Below the pieces are notes generated by a model. That model was not told the origin of the DNA. It saw only the letters and a program-made list of their open reading frames with translations, and did no database searches. Shown in pieces: positions 48,306 through 56,758 of a DNA stretch of 64,000 nt. The stretch's first letter is position 1, and every line of letters begins with the position of its first letter. Source of the stretch: Planktothricoides raciborskii GIHE-MW2 (GTDB lineage Bacteria; Cyanobacteriota; Cyanobacteriia; Cyanobacteriales; Laspinemataceae); NCBI RefSeq assembly GCF_040564635.1, contig NZ_CP159837.1, positions 1,925,001 to 1,989,000 of the forward strand, written 5' to 3'. The position numbers and the translations under genes are program-made.

Positions 48306-49121
48306 CTAACATCCGCTCGGTTTGATCGATCGCGCTGCTTCCACAAACTGACTCACCCGTAAGGGGTCGATCGGTTGGTCGATTTGACCGTGGCGTTTGA
48401 GCGAATTAGCGACAATCACACCATCGGCAGAGGGTAGCAGAGTGGCAATATTGTCCCAATTGGCGCCACTGCCAATGAAAACCGGAGTCTCTGCGGCGGC
48501 TATCTTAGCAATTTCTAGGTCTTCGAGTACAGGAGGGCTACCTGTAGCCCAGCCAGAAATAATGACGGCATCAGCTAAACCTCGCTCAATAGTATCTTTG
48601 ACGGCATGAGTGAGATTAGTCGATTCTAATGCTTGAGCGTGTTTGACGAGAACATCGGCGAAGATTTTCACCTCGGATCCGAGTTCCCGTCGGTAACGAA
48701 GCAGTTGATGAGCTTGTCCTTCAATTAAGCCTTGGTCAGTAGCCATGACACCTGTAAGAACATTCACCCGGATGAATTGGGCGCCCACACAAGAGGCGAT
48801 CGCCAAACCACTGTGAGCGTCATTTCGCAGGACATTAATCCCAATTGGCAGAGTAACTAAATTCATTAGCTTTTCTACCAAGATCGTCATCGCACTGACA
48901 ACGGCTGGGTCTACAGTACCTTTGGTAAAAGGAGCGTCGAAAAAATTTTCGACGATAATCCCATCGACTCCACCAGCGGCTAAAGCGGTCGCTTCGCGCT
49001 CCGCTCGCTCGATCACTGTTTTGAGATTGCCACTCCATCTAGGAGAAGTGGGCAGTGGCAATAAATGGACAACACCAATGATTGGCTTGGGGGTTTTGAA
49101 TATCTGCTGAATTAAGTCCAC
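48306..49121 (-). CDS. btpA: BtpA family photosystem I biogenesis protein
   Basis: The 271-aa protein matches BtpA: PIIGVVHLLPLPTSPRW, GGVDGIIVENFFDAPF, IGINVLRNDAHSGLAIA and FIGSGAN. In Synechocystis BtpA is an extrinsic thylakoid protein that stabilises PSI reaction-centre proteins. The fold is a TIM barrel related to phosphate-binding enzymes. The length is normal. It is divergent from the SGNH hydrolase gene, with a 115-bp gap to the nearest possible start on the other strand. Confidence 0.92.
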   Translation of the reverse strand: MDLIQQIFKTPKPIIGVVHLLPLPTSPRWSGNLKTVIERAEREATALAAGGVDGIIVENFFDAPFTKGTVDPAVVSAMTILVEKLMNLVTLPIGINVLRNDAHSGLAIASCVGAQFIRVNVLTGVMATDQGLIEGQAHQLLRYRRELGSEVKIFADVLVKHAQALESTNLTHAVKDTIERGLADAVIISGWATGSPPVLEDLEIAKIAAAETPVFIGSGANWDNIATLLPSADGVIVANSLKRHGQIDQPIDPLRVSQFVEAARSIKPSGC

Positions 49122-49236
49122 GTGCTTTCCATTCGGACTCGGCTTTTCAATAAATTAACCCGTTAAATACGAGTTAACACCTAAACTTTTTTAGAGTTTA
49201 AATCGATAAATGATTATATTGGTACTATAACCCTAG

Positions 49237-49380
49237 ATGGATCAACCTATTTCTACTTCAGTCCGAGAAAAAGCTGAAATCCGCTTTGATTGGCCGATTT
49301 ATCTGGGAATCGCCAAATTTTTTTCTGCTACCCAATTCCATCGGTGTAACCGAGCCAGCATTCCGAGGGAAGATCAGTGA
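49237..49380 (+). CDS. Possible 47-aa leader ORF overlapping the SGNH gene
   Basis: An ATG at 49237 opens MDQPISTSVREKAEIRFDWP... and stops at TGA 49378-49380, overlapping the downstream GTG start by four bases (GTGA). Such an overlap is typical of translational coupling. TACTAT lies about 8 nt before the ATG, which is too close for it to be this ORF's own promoter with a leader. No homologue is recognised, and it could be chance. Confidence 0.3.
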   Translation: MDQPISTSVREKAEIRFDWPIYLGIAKFFSATQFHRCNRASIPREDQ

Positions 49381-50372
49381 ATATTCCACTTATTATTTGC
49401 ACAATTTTTTTGATAATTTTGGGGTTTTTTTTGGCAGGCGAAGTCCTCTTACGACTGAGATTTGGCTTGGGAACCCCTTTGATTTACTTGCCTGACCCGG
49501 AAATTGGCTATATTCTCGCGCCCAATCAACAAGTCCGTCGGTTAGGCAATTTAATTGCAATTAACCAGTATTCGATGCGGAGTCCGGTCATGGAAAAATC
49601 TCCCCCAGAAGGAACATGGCGGATTTTACTCCTGGGGGATTCGGTGGCCAATGGCGCCTGGTGGACCGACCAAGGTCAGACGATTTCCGCACTTATGACC
49701 AATCAGTTACAAGCAACTTGTTCAGCAACTTTATCCGCAGGGTCAACGGAGAGAACATCATCAAATGTCAAAAATATCCAGGTGGAAGTCCTCAACGCTT
49801 CTGCAAATTCTTGGGGGCCAAGGAATGAGTTAGCCTTTTTACGCCGGATGGGGAGTTTTGGCGCGAAGGTGGTGGTTTTACTGATTAATACCGATGATTT
49901 ATTTGCGGCAGCCCCTAGTTCTCTCCCGGTTGGGCGCGATCGCAACTACCCAGACAAAAAACCTGCCCTAGCCTGGTTTGAACTATTCACTCGTTACATA
50001 TTACCCGCCCCCAAAGTTCCCACCGCCCCCAAAGAACCGGGGGATCCGGTCGATCGCAACCTAGAAGCCATTCGACAAATCAAACTCTTAACCCAAGAAA
50101 GCAATAGTCATCTACTGGTGGCCATGACGCCACTCTTGAGAGAAACCGGCAACCCAACCACCCCACGGGACTATGAACAGAAAGCCAGGGCTAGGATACG
50201 GTCGTTCACCCAAGCCGAAAAAATTTTCTACCTGGATTTTTTACCAATTTTCAACCGCCAAGAACAACCAGCCAGCTTATACCGGGATCACATTCACCTC
50301 AGTCCCACCGGCAACCAGCTTGTCAGCCAAACCCTCTGCCAAATAATTCAACGAGAAACCGGGTTTCTATAA
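49377..50372 (+). CDS. SGNH/GDSL-family hydrolase with N-terminal anchor
   Basis: The 331-aa protein starts at a GTG with a hydrophobic helix (PLIICTIFLIILGFFLAGEVLL), so it is probably exported and membrane-tethered. SGNH blocks are visible: LLLGDSVANG (nucleophile Ser), SANSWGPRN (Gly/Asn region), and YRDHIHLSPTGN (catalytic Asp-x-x-His). Substrate is unknown; polysaccharide acetyl groups are a common target of such proteins. The C-terminal residues RETGFL are encoded by a copy of the AGAAACCGGGTTTCT repeat. Confidence 0.87.
   Translation: MNIPLIICTIFLIILGFFLAGEVLLRLRFGLGTPLIYLPDPEIGYILAPNQQVRRLGNLIAINQYSMRSPVMEKSPPEGTWRILLLGDSVANGAWWTDQGQTISALMTNQLQATCSATLSAGSTERTSSNVKNIQVEVLNASANSWGPRNELAFLRRMGSFGAKVVVLLINTDDLFAAAPSSLPVGRDRNYPDKKPALAWFELFTRYILPAPKVPTAPKEPGDPVDRNLEAIRQIKLLTQESNSHLLVAMTPLLRETGNPTTPRDYEQKARARIRSFTQAEKIFYLDFLPIFNRQEQPASLYRDHIHLSPTGNQLVSQTLCQIIQRETGFL
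50354..50368. repeat. AGAAACCGGGTTTCT repeat inside the SGNH gene end
   Basis: A single complete palindromic copy supplies the last codons (ETGFL) and sits just before the stop codon. Confidence 0.85.
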
Positions 50373-50404
50373 CAATTTTGGTGGCCTCACCTACGATTTT
50401 TTAA

Positions 50405-50715
50405 AGTATCGTAGGGTGCGTTAGCGACAGCGTAACGCACCATATTCTATGTCTTACGCAGTAGCGAAGTATCGTAGGGTGCGTTAGCGACAGCGTAACG
50501 CTTATTTCTATAAAAGAAAGCGCAAAGTATCGTAGGGTGCGTTAGCGACAGCGTAACGCTTATTTCTATAAAAGAAAGCGCAAAGTATCGTAGGGTGCGT
50601 TAGCGACAGCGTAACGCACCATATTCTATGTGCAGCATTTAACCTTCTCAAATCTGTTCATAGTATCGTAGGGTGCGTTAGCGACAGCGTAACGCACCAT
50701 ATTCCATATCTTACG
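50405..50715. repeat. Five-copy array of a cgtagggtgcgttagcg repeat
   Basis: Copies start at about 50405, 50468, 50526, 50584 and 50662. Each contains the near-palindrome gcgttagcgacagcgtaacgc, able to form a hairpin. Flanking sequence is also duplicated (ttatttctataaaagaaagc follows copies 2 and 3). The last copy runs into the stop codon of the oxidoreductase gene. Confidence 0.92.
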
Positions 50716-51838
50716 CAGGCACCGCCACGGGGTTAACACACTCCAGATTTGGCGAACTCCAGGCTTGGCCATCCAAAGCCATCTGCTCAATCACACTAGC
50801 CAAACGCAAAGCTTTAAGGGCTTGTTGACCGCCCACCGAAGGTTGCTGTCCACCCCGGACGCAATTCACAAAATGCTCTAACTCAGCGTGCAGGGGTTCT
50901 ATATTGCTGGTGTAAACTTTTTCAATCAAACCATCTTGGCGATAAAGCACTTGACCATAGTCCGTCATATAGTCCGCCGTAGTCTGCCGATGAATCAGAA
51001 TTTCATTATTCAGAAAATCCGCCTCAGTCAGGGAGTTGTGGCAATGAGCCATCAAACGGCGAATTTTGCGATGAGTCACCTTGCTGGCAGTTAGAGTGGC
51101 GACAACTCCATTGGCAAACCCCAGGGTGGCAGTGACATAATCCACGGGTGGGGCAGACTGTGCTTGCCTAATGGGCCAATGAGGGGTTTTCTTTTCGGCT
51201 TGATTGTGGTAAACCCGCGAACCGCTGGCCGTTAAGCGAATCACTGGAGAACCCACTAATTCCAACAGCAAATCAATATCGTGAATCATTAAATCCAAAA
51301 CCACGGAGACATCGTTAGCGCGATGAGAATATGGACTCATGCGATGGGCTTCTACAGCCAGTAACTCCTCGGTTTTCAGGACTTTACTGAGTTCTTGGAA
51401 AGCTGGGTTGAAGCGTTCAATGTGACCCACTTGCAGGATACAGCCCGAATCCGCAGCGGCATTAACTAAAGATTCGGCTTCCGCAATACTAGAGGCAATT
51501 GGCTTTTCAATTAAAACGTGAACCCCTGATTGTAGACAGGTCATGCCGACGGAGTGATGCAAGCGAGTGGGGACGGCAATACAGACCGCTTCTACATGGG
51601 GCAGCAAGTCCTGATAGTCTTCAAAAAACCGAATGCGATATTTGCTGGCGATGTCTAGACCTCTTTCCACATTGATATCCGCCACACCGACTAATTCAAT
51701 ATCTTTCAGCAGACTCAGAACACGAGTGTGATGTTGTCCCATGTTGCCCACCCCAATTACGCCAACTCTCAGGGGTTGAGGTTGACTGCGTACATGAGAA
51801 TTGATCGGTCGGGTTAAAATGTAATTATTGTTTTGCAT
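50711..51838 (-). CDS. Gfo/Idh/MocA family NAD(P)-dependent oxidoreductase
   Basis: The 375-aa enzyme has the Rossmann motif VGVIGVGNMGQHHTRVL at about residues 25-41, the family EKPIASSIAEAE motif and the GHIERFNPAF segment. The second domain carries MIHDIDLLLEL, with the His expected near the active site. Such enzymes oxidise or reduce sugars, often nucleotide sugars for polysaccharide synthesis; the substrate here is not evident. A promoter-like sequence lies about 75 bp upstream. The stop overlaps the final copy of the repeat array. Confidence 0.9.
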   Translation of the reverse strand: MQNNNYILTRPINSHVRSQPQPLRVGVIGVGNMGQHHTRVLSLLKDIELVGVADINVERGLDIASKYRIRFFEDYQDLLPHVEAVCIAVPTRLHHSVGMTCLQSGVHVLIEKPIASSIAEAESLVNAAADSGCILQVGHIERFNPAFQELSKVLKTEELLAVEAHRMSPYSHRANDVSVVLDLMIHDIDLLLELVGSPVIRLTASGSRVYHNQAEKKTPHWPIRQAQSAPPVDYVTATLGFANGVVATLTASKVTHRKIRRLMAHCHNSLTEADFLNNEILIHRQTTADYMTDYGQVLYRQDGLIEKVYTSNIEPLHAELEHFVNCVRGGQQPSVGGQQALKALRLASVIEQMALDGQAWSSPNLECVNPVAVPA

Positions 51839-51910
51839 TTTTGGTTTTTACTCCTCACACCATAAACAATTTGCCTGTCACGAGGCATTCGGGATCTCAC
51901 ACCACTTGTG

Positions 51911-51938
51911 ATAGTAACACAATGTATCTCTTTGTAAA
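51911..51938 (-). promoter_or_regulatory. Sigma-70-type promoter of the oxidoreductase gene
   Basis: On the minus strand TTTACA (51933-51938) and TACTAT (51911-51916) are separated by 16 bp and lie upstream of the gene starting at 51838. An AGGAG sequence precedes the ATG by about 11 nt. Confidence 0.5.
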
Positions 51939-52413
51939 GAATTTCAAAGTTACCTGGAAGTTCCTTAAGCAAAGGGAGAATAGATGGACAAAATTAATCG
52001 TAGTTATTTCTGAGCGATCGCTCTGATTAATTTTTTTTGGTATCAACTGACACTTCTATCTGTACCTTTGGACTTGAGAGAGAATCCGGAAAATTCATGC
52101 GGTGCCGGAAAATTAATTTTTTGTATCCTAGTTATCAGTGAGATAGTTGGGAGAGCTTGGTTGCGGTTTAAGGGGGCGCGATCGCGCCCCCTGCCAGAGG
52201 CATATCCCTGTATTTCTTATTGGCTTGACCATCCCATTTACTCGGTTATCAATCAATCAGATGAATCAATCAGCGGATTTTTAATTTTTTTACTTATTTT
52301 ATGGATTTTTCTCAATTACTAGGTTTATTTCGGCGCAAGTAGGGGCAGTTCGCGAACCGCCCATAATGCTTTTTTTATTAAAACCGGTATAATTTATAAT
52401 TTATTCTTTTTGC
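51939..52413. other. Spacer with a 22-bp palindrome centred on HIP1
   Basis: No supported gene. At 52171-52192 a perfect 22-bp palindrome (AGGGGGCGCGA and its complement) is built around a gcgatcgc core. A plus-strand open frame at 52068-52322 has a hydrophobic end but no recognisable relatives or ribosome site, so it is not called. Confidence 0.5.
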
Positions 52414-52458
52414 CATAAAAAAATAGAGATTTGCGGCAACAAATCTCTATTTTTTATG
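52414..52458. terminator. Strong bidirectional intrinsic terminator
   Basis: An A-rich arm 52414-52433 pairs with 52440-52458 around a short GC loop, giving A and T tracts on both sides. It lies downstream of the tautomerase gene on the minus strand and should end its transcript. Confidence 0.85.
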
Positions 52459-52479
52459 TTTAATAATTCATCCCCAAAA

Positions 52480-52494
52480 AGAAACCGGGTTTCT
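52480..52494. repeat. AGAAACCGGGTTTCT repeat downstream of the tautomerase
   Basis: One complete palindromic copy is followed at about 52533-52545 by a degenerate half copy next to the tautomerase stop codon. Confidence 0.8.
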
Positions 52495-52548
52495 AAAATA
52501 ACTTTTGCCGGAAATCGGAAATCTGATCAATAAATCCGGTTTCTGTAG

Positions 52549-52899
52549 TTAGAAAGTAGAACCATTCCAGCCCCACATCGAACCTTTGGCGTCATTAAAC
52601 TCAATATAAATGCGATTTTGGGGAACCCCCAGAGATTGATTAATTTTTTGGCAAAAATCCTCACTCATACTTTGAGTTTGAGTCGAAGTCATACTGCCAA
52701 TACTTTTAATTTCTATGTAACAAACTGGGTCGGTTGTTCCCGCAAAGGTCATCGGCACATCTGAGTCAAAAGCAGTCATTACATAAGACTCTGGCTTACC
52801 CAGATGTTTGGCTAAACTCGCGGAAAGGGTTTTAAGTAAACTTTCCACCTCTGTTTTTGGCGGAGTCGAAACCGTGGTTTTTACTGCGATCAAAGGCAT
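52549..52899 (-). CDS. MIF-like tautomerase
   Basis: The 116-aa protein matches the macrophage migration inhibitory factor / phenylpyruvate tautomerase family. It begins MPLIAVKTT, with Pro2 as the catalytic base after Met removal. It contains LGKPESYVM, CYIEIKSIG and the C-terminal RIYIEFND. The fold is a trimer of beta-alpha-beta units. The physiological substrate in cyanobacteria is unknown. It follows the flavin reductase gene by about 88 bp on the same strand, and a terminator lies downstream. Confidence 0.93.
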   Translation of the reverse strand: MPLIAVKTTVSTPPKTEVESLLKTLSASLAKHLGKPESYVMTAFDSDVPMTFAGTTDPVCYIEIKSIGSMTSTQTQSMSEDFCQKINQSLGVPQNRIYIEFNDAKGSMWGWNGSTF

Positions 52900-52987
52900 A
52901 AATCAAACAAGCAATGATGGACTAAGGAAAATTCAGAATCGCGAGGTAGCCGCGCTGAATGGATTTAATTAAAATACTCGGATTTTT

Positions 52988-53485
52988 TTATCCACCGTAA
53001 TTCCATCCGGTACTTTCCAGCAAGAGGGGCTCACCCTCTCGGTGAACTCCGGCAGCAATCACTTCTCCGACATAAACGGTATGATCGCCATGTTCCACGG
53101 AACCCACGACTTTGCACTCTACATAGCCCAAAGAGTCGGAGATAATAGGACAGCCAGTTTCTCCTATGTAGGATTCCACGTCTTCAAACTTATTGCCCAC
53201 CAGACGCTGAGGCTTAAAGAATTTTTGCGCCACATCTTTTTGACCAGCTTCGAGGACGCTGAGGGAAAAAACCCCACTGGCTTTGATCATGGCGTGAGAA
53301 ATCGAGTCACTTTTGACGCAGTTGACGACCAGAGGGGGCTGAAAGGAAGCCTGCATCACCCAACTGGCGGTAAACCCGTTGACATTTTCCCCGTCACAGA
53401 CTCCACAGATGTAAAGCCCGTGGGGGATTTTCCGCAGAATTGTTTTTTTGGCTTGTTCGTCTAGCAAGGGATTCAGTAGCTCCAA
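52988..53485 (-). CDS. Flavin reductase-like FMN-binding protein
   Basis: The protein (about 165 aa from the chosen start) is a flavin reductase-like split-barrel protein. It contains ILRKIPHGLYICGV, GENVNGFTASWVMQASFQPP, VVNCVKSDSISHAMI, FSLSVLEAGQKDVAQKF and HGDHTVYVGEVIAAG. It resembles the C-terminal flavin reductase module of cyanobacterial flavodiiron proteins but is stand-alone. The frame is open to 53569, yet those upstream residues look non-coding. The start is unresolved: a TTG at 53485 (LELLNPLLDEQAKK) fits homologues best, with no clear ribosome site. Confidence 0.87.
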   Translation of the reverse strand: MELLNPLLDEQAKKTILRKIPHGLYICGVCDGENVNGFTASWVMQASFQPPLVVNCVKSDSISHAMIKASGVFSLSVLEAGQKDVAQKFFKPQRLVGNKFEDVESYIGETGCPIISDSLGYVECKVVGSVEHGDHTVYVGEVIAAGVHREGEPLLLESTGWNYGG

Positions 53486-53590
53486 GGATATGACATTGCA
53501 CAGTTTACCAAAATTATTATCTCCAGATGCGACTCTTGGGCGATCGGGCCCGGTGCCGAGATATCGCAATCAAGTTCCCGCTACCCAACT

Positions 53591-53718
53591 AAGTAGACGG
53601 GCAGAAATAAATGCATCACAGACCAGATCAGAAGAAAAACTGTCATTCCCGCGCAGGCGGGAATCCAAAGCCTATCGGCGGAGAACGAAAAGTGCAATTG
53701 ATTATGTTCACCTACTTA
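53591..53718 (+). repeat. Left copy of a ~128-bp inverted repeat
   Basis: This segment includes gtcattcccgcgcaggcggg and agcctatcggcgg. It matches the reverse complement of 56304-56432 along its length with scattered differences. The two copies flank the zinc-ribbon pseudogene and the NB-ARC gene. A short piece recurs at about 55867-55893. Confidence 0.88.
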
Positions 53719-53787
53719 TAAACATCACCCACCGATATCGGTGGGCATTTTCCGAGGAATTCGATAAATCGCCAGAGTATCATTAAG

Positions 53788-54159
53788 TTAGCTAAAGAAA
53801 TTTTTAATGGTTTCAAATACCGTTTCTTCTTTGTAATCTTTGAATTCTCCCGCATCAAACCACATCCCATAGCAAACGGGACATTTTTCATAAAAAATAT
53901 GGGATTGTTTCAAGTCCGTATTTTGGTCATCTTGGTTTGACATTTGGGACAGTTAATTTCTCTGGTTTGATTAAATTTTTGGCCGGTTTGCGGATCTCCT
54001 ACATCGATACTTTCAGCCCCTTTGATTTCCTTGAGTTCTTGGGCTTCGAGAGAATCAAACCAAATTCCCTGACATTCCGTACAACGGTCTACAGTAATGC
54101 TGGCATAGACCACTTCGGATAAAGTTCCTTGGCATTTCGGGCTTCGGAAGTTGAGTCAT
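53788..54159 (-). pseudogene. zf-TFIIB zinc-ribbon protein, frameshifted twice
   Basis: Combining frames gives SPKCQGTLSEVVYASITVDR then CTECQGIWFDS, CPKCQTKMTK, TDLKQSHIFYEKCPVCYGMW and FDAGEFKDYKEETVFETIKN, a complete two-ribbon zf-TFIIB protein of about 120 aa. An extra base near 54145 breaks the N-terminal frame from the ATG at 54159. A missing base near 53920 breaks the middle, leaving a TGA after KIRT. All four zinc-binding Cys pairs survive. Either the gene is dead or the assembly has two indel errors. Confidence 0.78.
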
Positions 54160-54318
54160 TATTTTTGCCTAATTTTTAGCTTCATTATTCCCACTATCTT
54201 AACATATATATTGCTGGATATCACCCCCACCACCGGGAAATTAAATCTGCTGGATCCCAATTCGAGCCTTTTAGGATTAAATCCACAGTATCATTCACCA
54301 TTTCTGGGTTTATTAACA

Positions 54319-55833
54319 TTACTCAATAAATTGATAAATTTTGTTATATTTCCGATTAAAATACTGCCGCATTACGGGTTGAAGGGTAAATCGAGTAATT
54401 TTTTGGGCTGTTTCTTTGGTAATCAAGGAACGACGGATTAAGGATTGCATGGCATCAGGAAGATTAGCAGGGGAAATGGGGAGTATGTCTCGCAATTTAG
54501 CCAAAGAAAGCGATTCCGACTCTGCGGCTAAAGCAGAAATAACCTGTTGTTCTAATTCCGATAAGCGATCGCACTGCTGTTGTAACCTAAATTGCAAATC
54601 TTCCGGTAAAAATAACGGGTCATAATCAAATAATTCCTCCACGTTGCCGCCAAACAAATCGGTAATCATGGTAGCAACTATTTTTAACCAAAGGGGGTTT
54701 CCTTGGTACTGATGAATCAATTTGTCCCAGTGGCGATCGGGGATTAAACCTTGTTGGCTTAAAAGTTCTCTAGCGGGTGCAATACTTAACCCATTTAATT
54801 GTAATGAATGACAATATTGATTCGTGGATTCTACGTCAGCAATTTCTTTAGGTGGTTCTGAACTAATCAGCAACAAGCAAGATGAGTGAGAGAGTTCAGC
54901 CACTTGTTTAAATAGGCAGCCATAATCCTCATAACCAGTTCGGTAATAACCCGCGAATTTTCCCCTATCGAAAAGCATTTCTACATCATCGAGAATCACC
55001 AAACAGCGAAACTTGCGGAAGAATTCTAGCAGTTCCGATATCGATTCCTTCCGGTGCGATTCTGTTACGGAGATTCGCGGGTTTCCCAATAAAGAGTAAG
55101 TAGGATAATTTGAGCAAAATTGCCGGATACTTTGCTGAAGTAATTCTAGGGTTGGGGCAGAACGCAAACTGCGCCAAATTACATAATCAAATTTATCTTT
55201 AATTTGCTCGATTAACTTCACTGCCAGGGTAGTTTTGCCGATGCCACTAATACCCAAAAGTTCTACCAAGCGCGATCGCTCTTTTACTATCCAATTTTCT
55301 AATAAACTGAGTTCATCTTGCCGTCCGTAGCAAGCAAAAATTTCCGGGGCTTCACTTAAATCTTGACAGGGGATATTCTCAGGGGAAGGCAGGAGAGAAA
55401 GGGAAGAGATATTTAACTGAGTTTCCAATTCATGCAATAAATCGCGATCGCTGGGCTGAGATATTTCTAAAGATTCCCAATCATTTGCCACCTCATTTCT
55501 CTGTGCAAAAGCTTTACCAAACTGTAAGACAAAAGAAAATCGCCATCGTCTTTCTAATGCCGAGCGAAAATTGCCTTTATTAACAGCTTCACCCAAGATA
55601 TCAGAGAGTGCCTGCCACAACTTAAACCCCACTTCTTTCACATACACTTCAGAACGGTGGTGTGCCTCGGCAATTTCCCGATATTTATGATTATCCCAAG
55701 CCCCGCGCAAAATAGCCTGTTGCAAACTATCCAGGTGTTTTCCCGTCATTGCAAATATCAGATGGTCAGCAAATTCCAAGACTTCTTCGATATCCATTTC
55801 CCTGGTATATGTCAATAGTTTGGCGTATAGCAA
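54319..55833 (-). CDS. NB-ARC STAND ATPase with vWA-MoxR-associated-type N-terminal domain
   Basis: The 504-aa protein begins with a helical domain (DIEEVLEFADHLIFAMTGKH, YREIAEAHHRSEVYVKEVGF) common at the N-terminus of cyanobacterial NB-ARC/WD40 proteins. The NB-ARC ATPase follows: Walker A GISGIGKTT at about residue 198, YVIWRSLRSAP, and Walker B CLVILDDVE near 283. It ends after the winged-helix region (FTLQPVMRQYF) with no sensor repeats. AGGAGAGAG lies just before the TTG at 55833, supporting that start; an ATG at 55797 aligns with relatives. STAND ATPases act as signalling or defence switches, so a conflict role is inference. Confidence 0.85.
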   Translation of the reverse strand: MLYAKLLTYTREMDIEEVLEFADHLIFAMTGKHLDSLQQAILRGAWDNHKYREIAEAHHRSEVYVKEVGFKLWQALSDILGEAVNKGNFRSALERRWRFSFVLQFGKAFAQRNEVANDWESLEISQPSDRDLLHELETQLNISSLSLLPSPENIPCQDLSEAPEIFACYGRQDELSLLENWIVKERSRLVELLGISGIGKTTLAVKLIEQIKDKFDYVIWRSLRSAPTLELLQQSIRQFCSNYPTYSLLGNPRISVTESHRKESISELLEFFRKFRCLVILDDVEMLFDRGKFAGYYRTGYEDYGCLFKQVAELSHSSCLLLISSEPPKEIADVESTNQYCHSLQLNGLSIAPARELLSQQGLIPDRHWDKLIHQYQGNPLWLKIVATMITDLFGGNVEELFDYDPLFLPEDLQFRLQQQCDRLSELEQQVISALAAESESLSLAKLRDILPISPANLPDAMQSLIRRSLITKETAQKITRFTLQPVMRQYFNRKYNKIYQFIE

Positions 55834-56303
55834 TTCTCTCTCCTGATGAAGTACAGATTAAAAACCTGTCATTCCCGCGCAGGCGGGAATCCATCTTTTT
55901 ATGTAGACAGAGAATTTATCTATTATAACCAACTAAATCCACCTTTTTCCACCCCACCCAGCTAAATCCACCTTTTTCCACCCTATTTTGGGTCTAAAAT
56001 TCCCTACTTTATCCAGCTTGATCCATCTAGACAAATTTTCTAGATTTATCGGATAATAAGTATCCATACTATTCTTAGGATTTGTAACTGTTGCCGGGAA
56101 AATCCCAGTTTAATCGTAGGGGCGAAGCATTCCGGCAGAAGTTCGATGGTTAAAAGCAAAAATTTATTCCCGGAATGCTTCGCCCTTAGATGCTGAAAAA
56201 CCGAGATGAATTACAGTCAATATCACGCCCTTATATGCTGAACAACTAATAATTTATCTCCCAGACTTCGTAGGTTGGGTTGAGGAACGAAACCCAACAT
56301 TGC

Positions 56304-56432
56304 TAAGTAGGTGAACATAATTAATTGCACTTTTCGTTCCCCGCCGATAGGCTGTGGATTCCCGCATTCGCGGGAATGACAGTTTTTTTTCTCATGGGGT
56401 CTGCGGTGCATTTATTTCGGCTCGTCTACTTA
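56304..56432 (-). repeat. Right copy of the ~128-bp inverted repeat
   Basis: Reverse complement of 53591-53718 with scattered mismatches, including the cattcccgc hairpin, the cctatcggcgg core and the aataaatgca segment. It has no coding capacity. Confidence 0.88.
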
Positions 56433-56627
56433 TTAGGGTTGAGTTGGGTTTCCTGGCGTCAACCCAACCTACAATTTTACAGTGGAGTGACGCATGACCG
56501 TAATAAATTGCTGCTTTTAACCACAAATATCTCCCAGAATGTATCCCCGGATTAAGGGCGAAGCATGACCGTAATAAATTTCTGCTTTTAACCACAAATA
56601 TCTGCGGTCATGCTTCGCCCCTACAAC

Positions 56628-56725
56628 AAAAAAAGCCCCCATTATTAAGGTGCTTTGGGGCGATCGAACAAAATTTTATCCGCAAAAAAAGCCCCCCTTA
56701 TTAAGGGCGGTTGGGGCGATCGAAC
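56628..56725 (-). terminator. Tandemly duplicated minus-strand terminators
   Basis: Two direct copies of an element reading aaaaaaagcccc...ggggcgatcgaac start at about 56628 and 56684. On the minus strand each is a GCCCC/GGGGC stem followed by seven U, a good intrinsic terminator. They would block antisense transcription leaving the HerA operon promoter region. Confidence 0.6.
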
Positions 56726-56758
56726 CAATTATCTAATTAACTCATTCAGGATTTAACC

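Larger units (their letters stand above)
55834..56758. other. 925-bp repeat-packed spacer
   Basis: The spacer contains a cattcccgcgcaggcgggaat palindrome (about 55868-55890), two aaatccacctttttccaccc units (about 55935-55985), gggcgaagcat-type inverted repeats (56118-56190 and 56558-56625), the right inverted-repeat copy (56304-56432) and twin hairpins (56628-56725). There is no supported gene. It separates the NB-ARC gene from the divergent HerA operon and must hold both promoters. Confidence 0.7.

Noticed and set aside
50405-50715. Possible CRISPR array
   Set aside because: Copies are directly repeated but spacers are themselves repeats, spacing is irregular and no cas genes are present.
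52068-52322. 84-aa plus-strand ORF with hydrophobic C-terminus
   Set aside because: It crosses a HIP1 palindrome, has no ribosome site and no recognisable family; likely chance.
53042-53464. 140-aa plus-strand ORF
   Set aside because: Antisense to the flavin reductase gene, whose protein motifs are clear.
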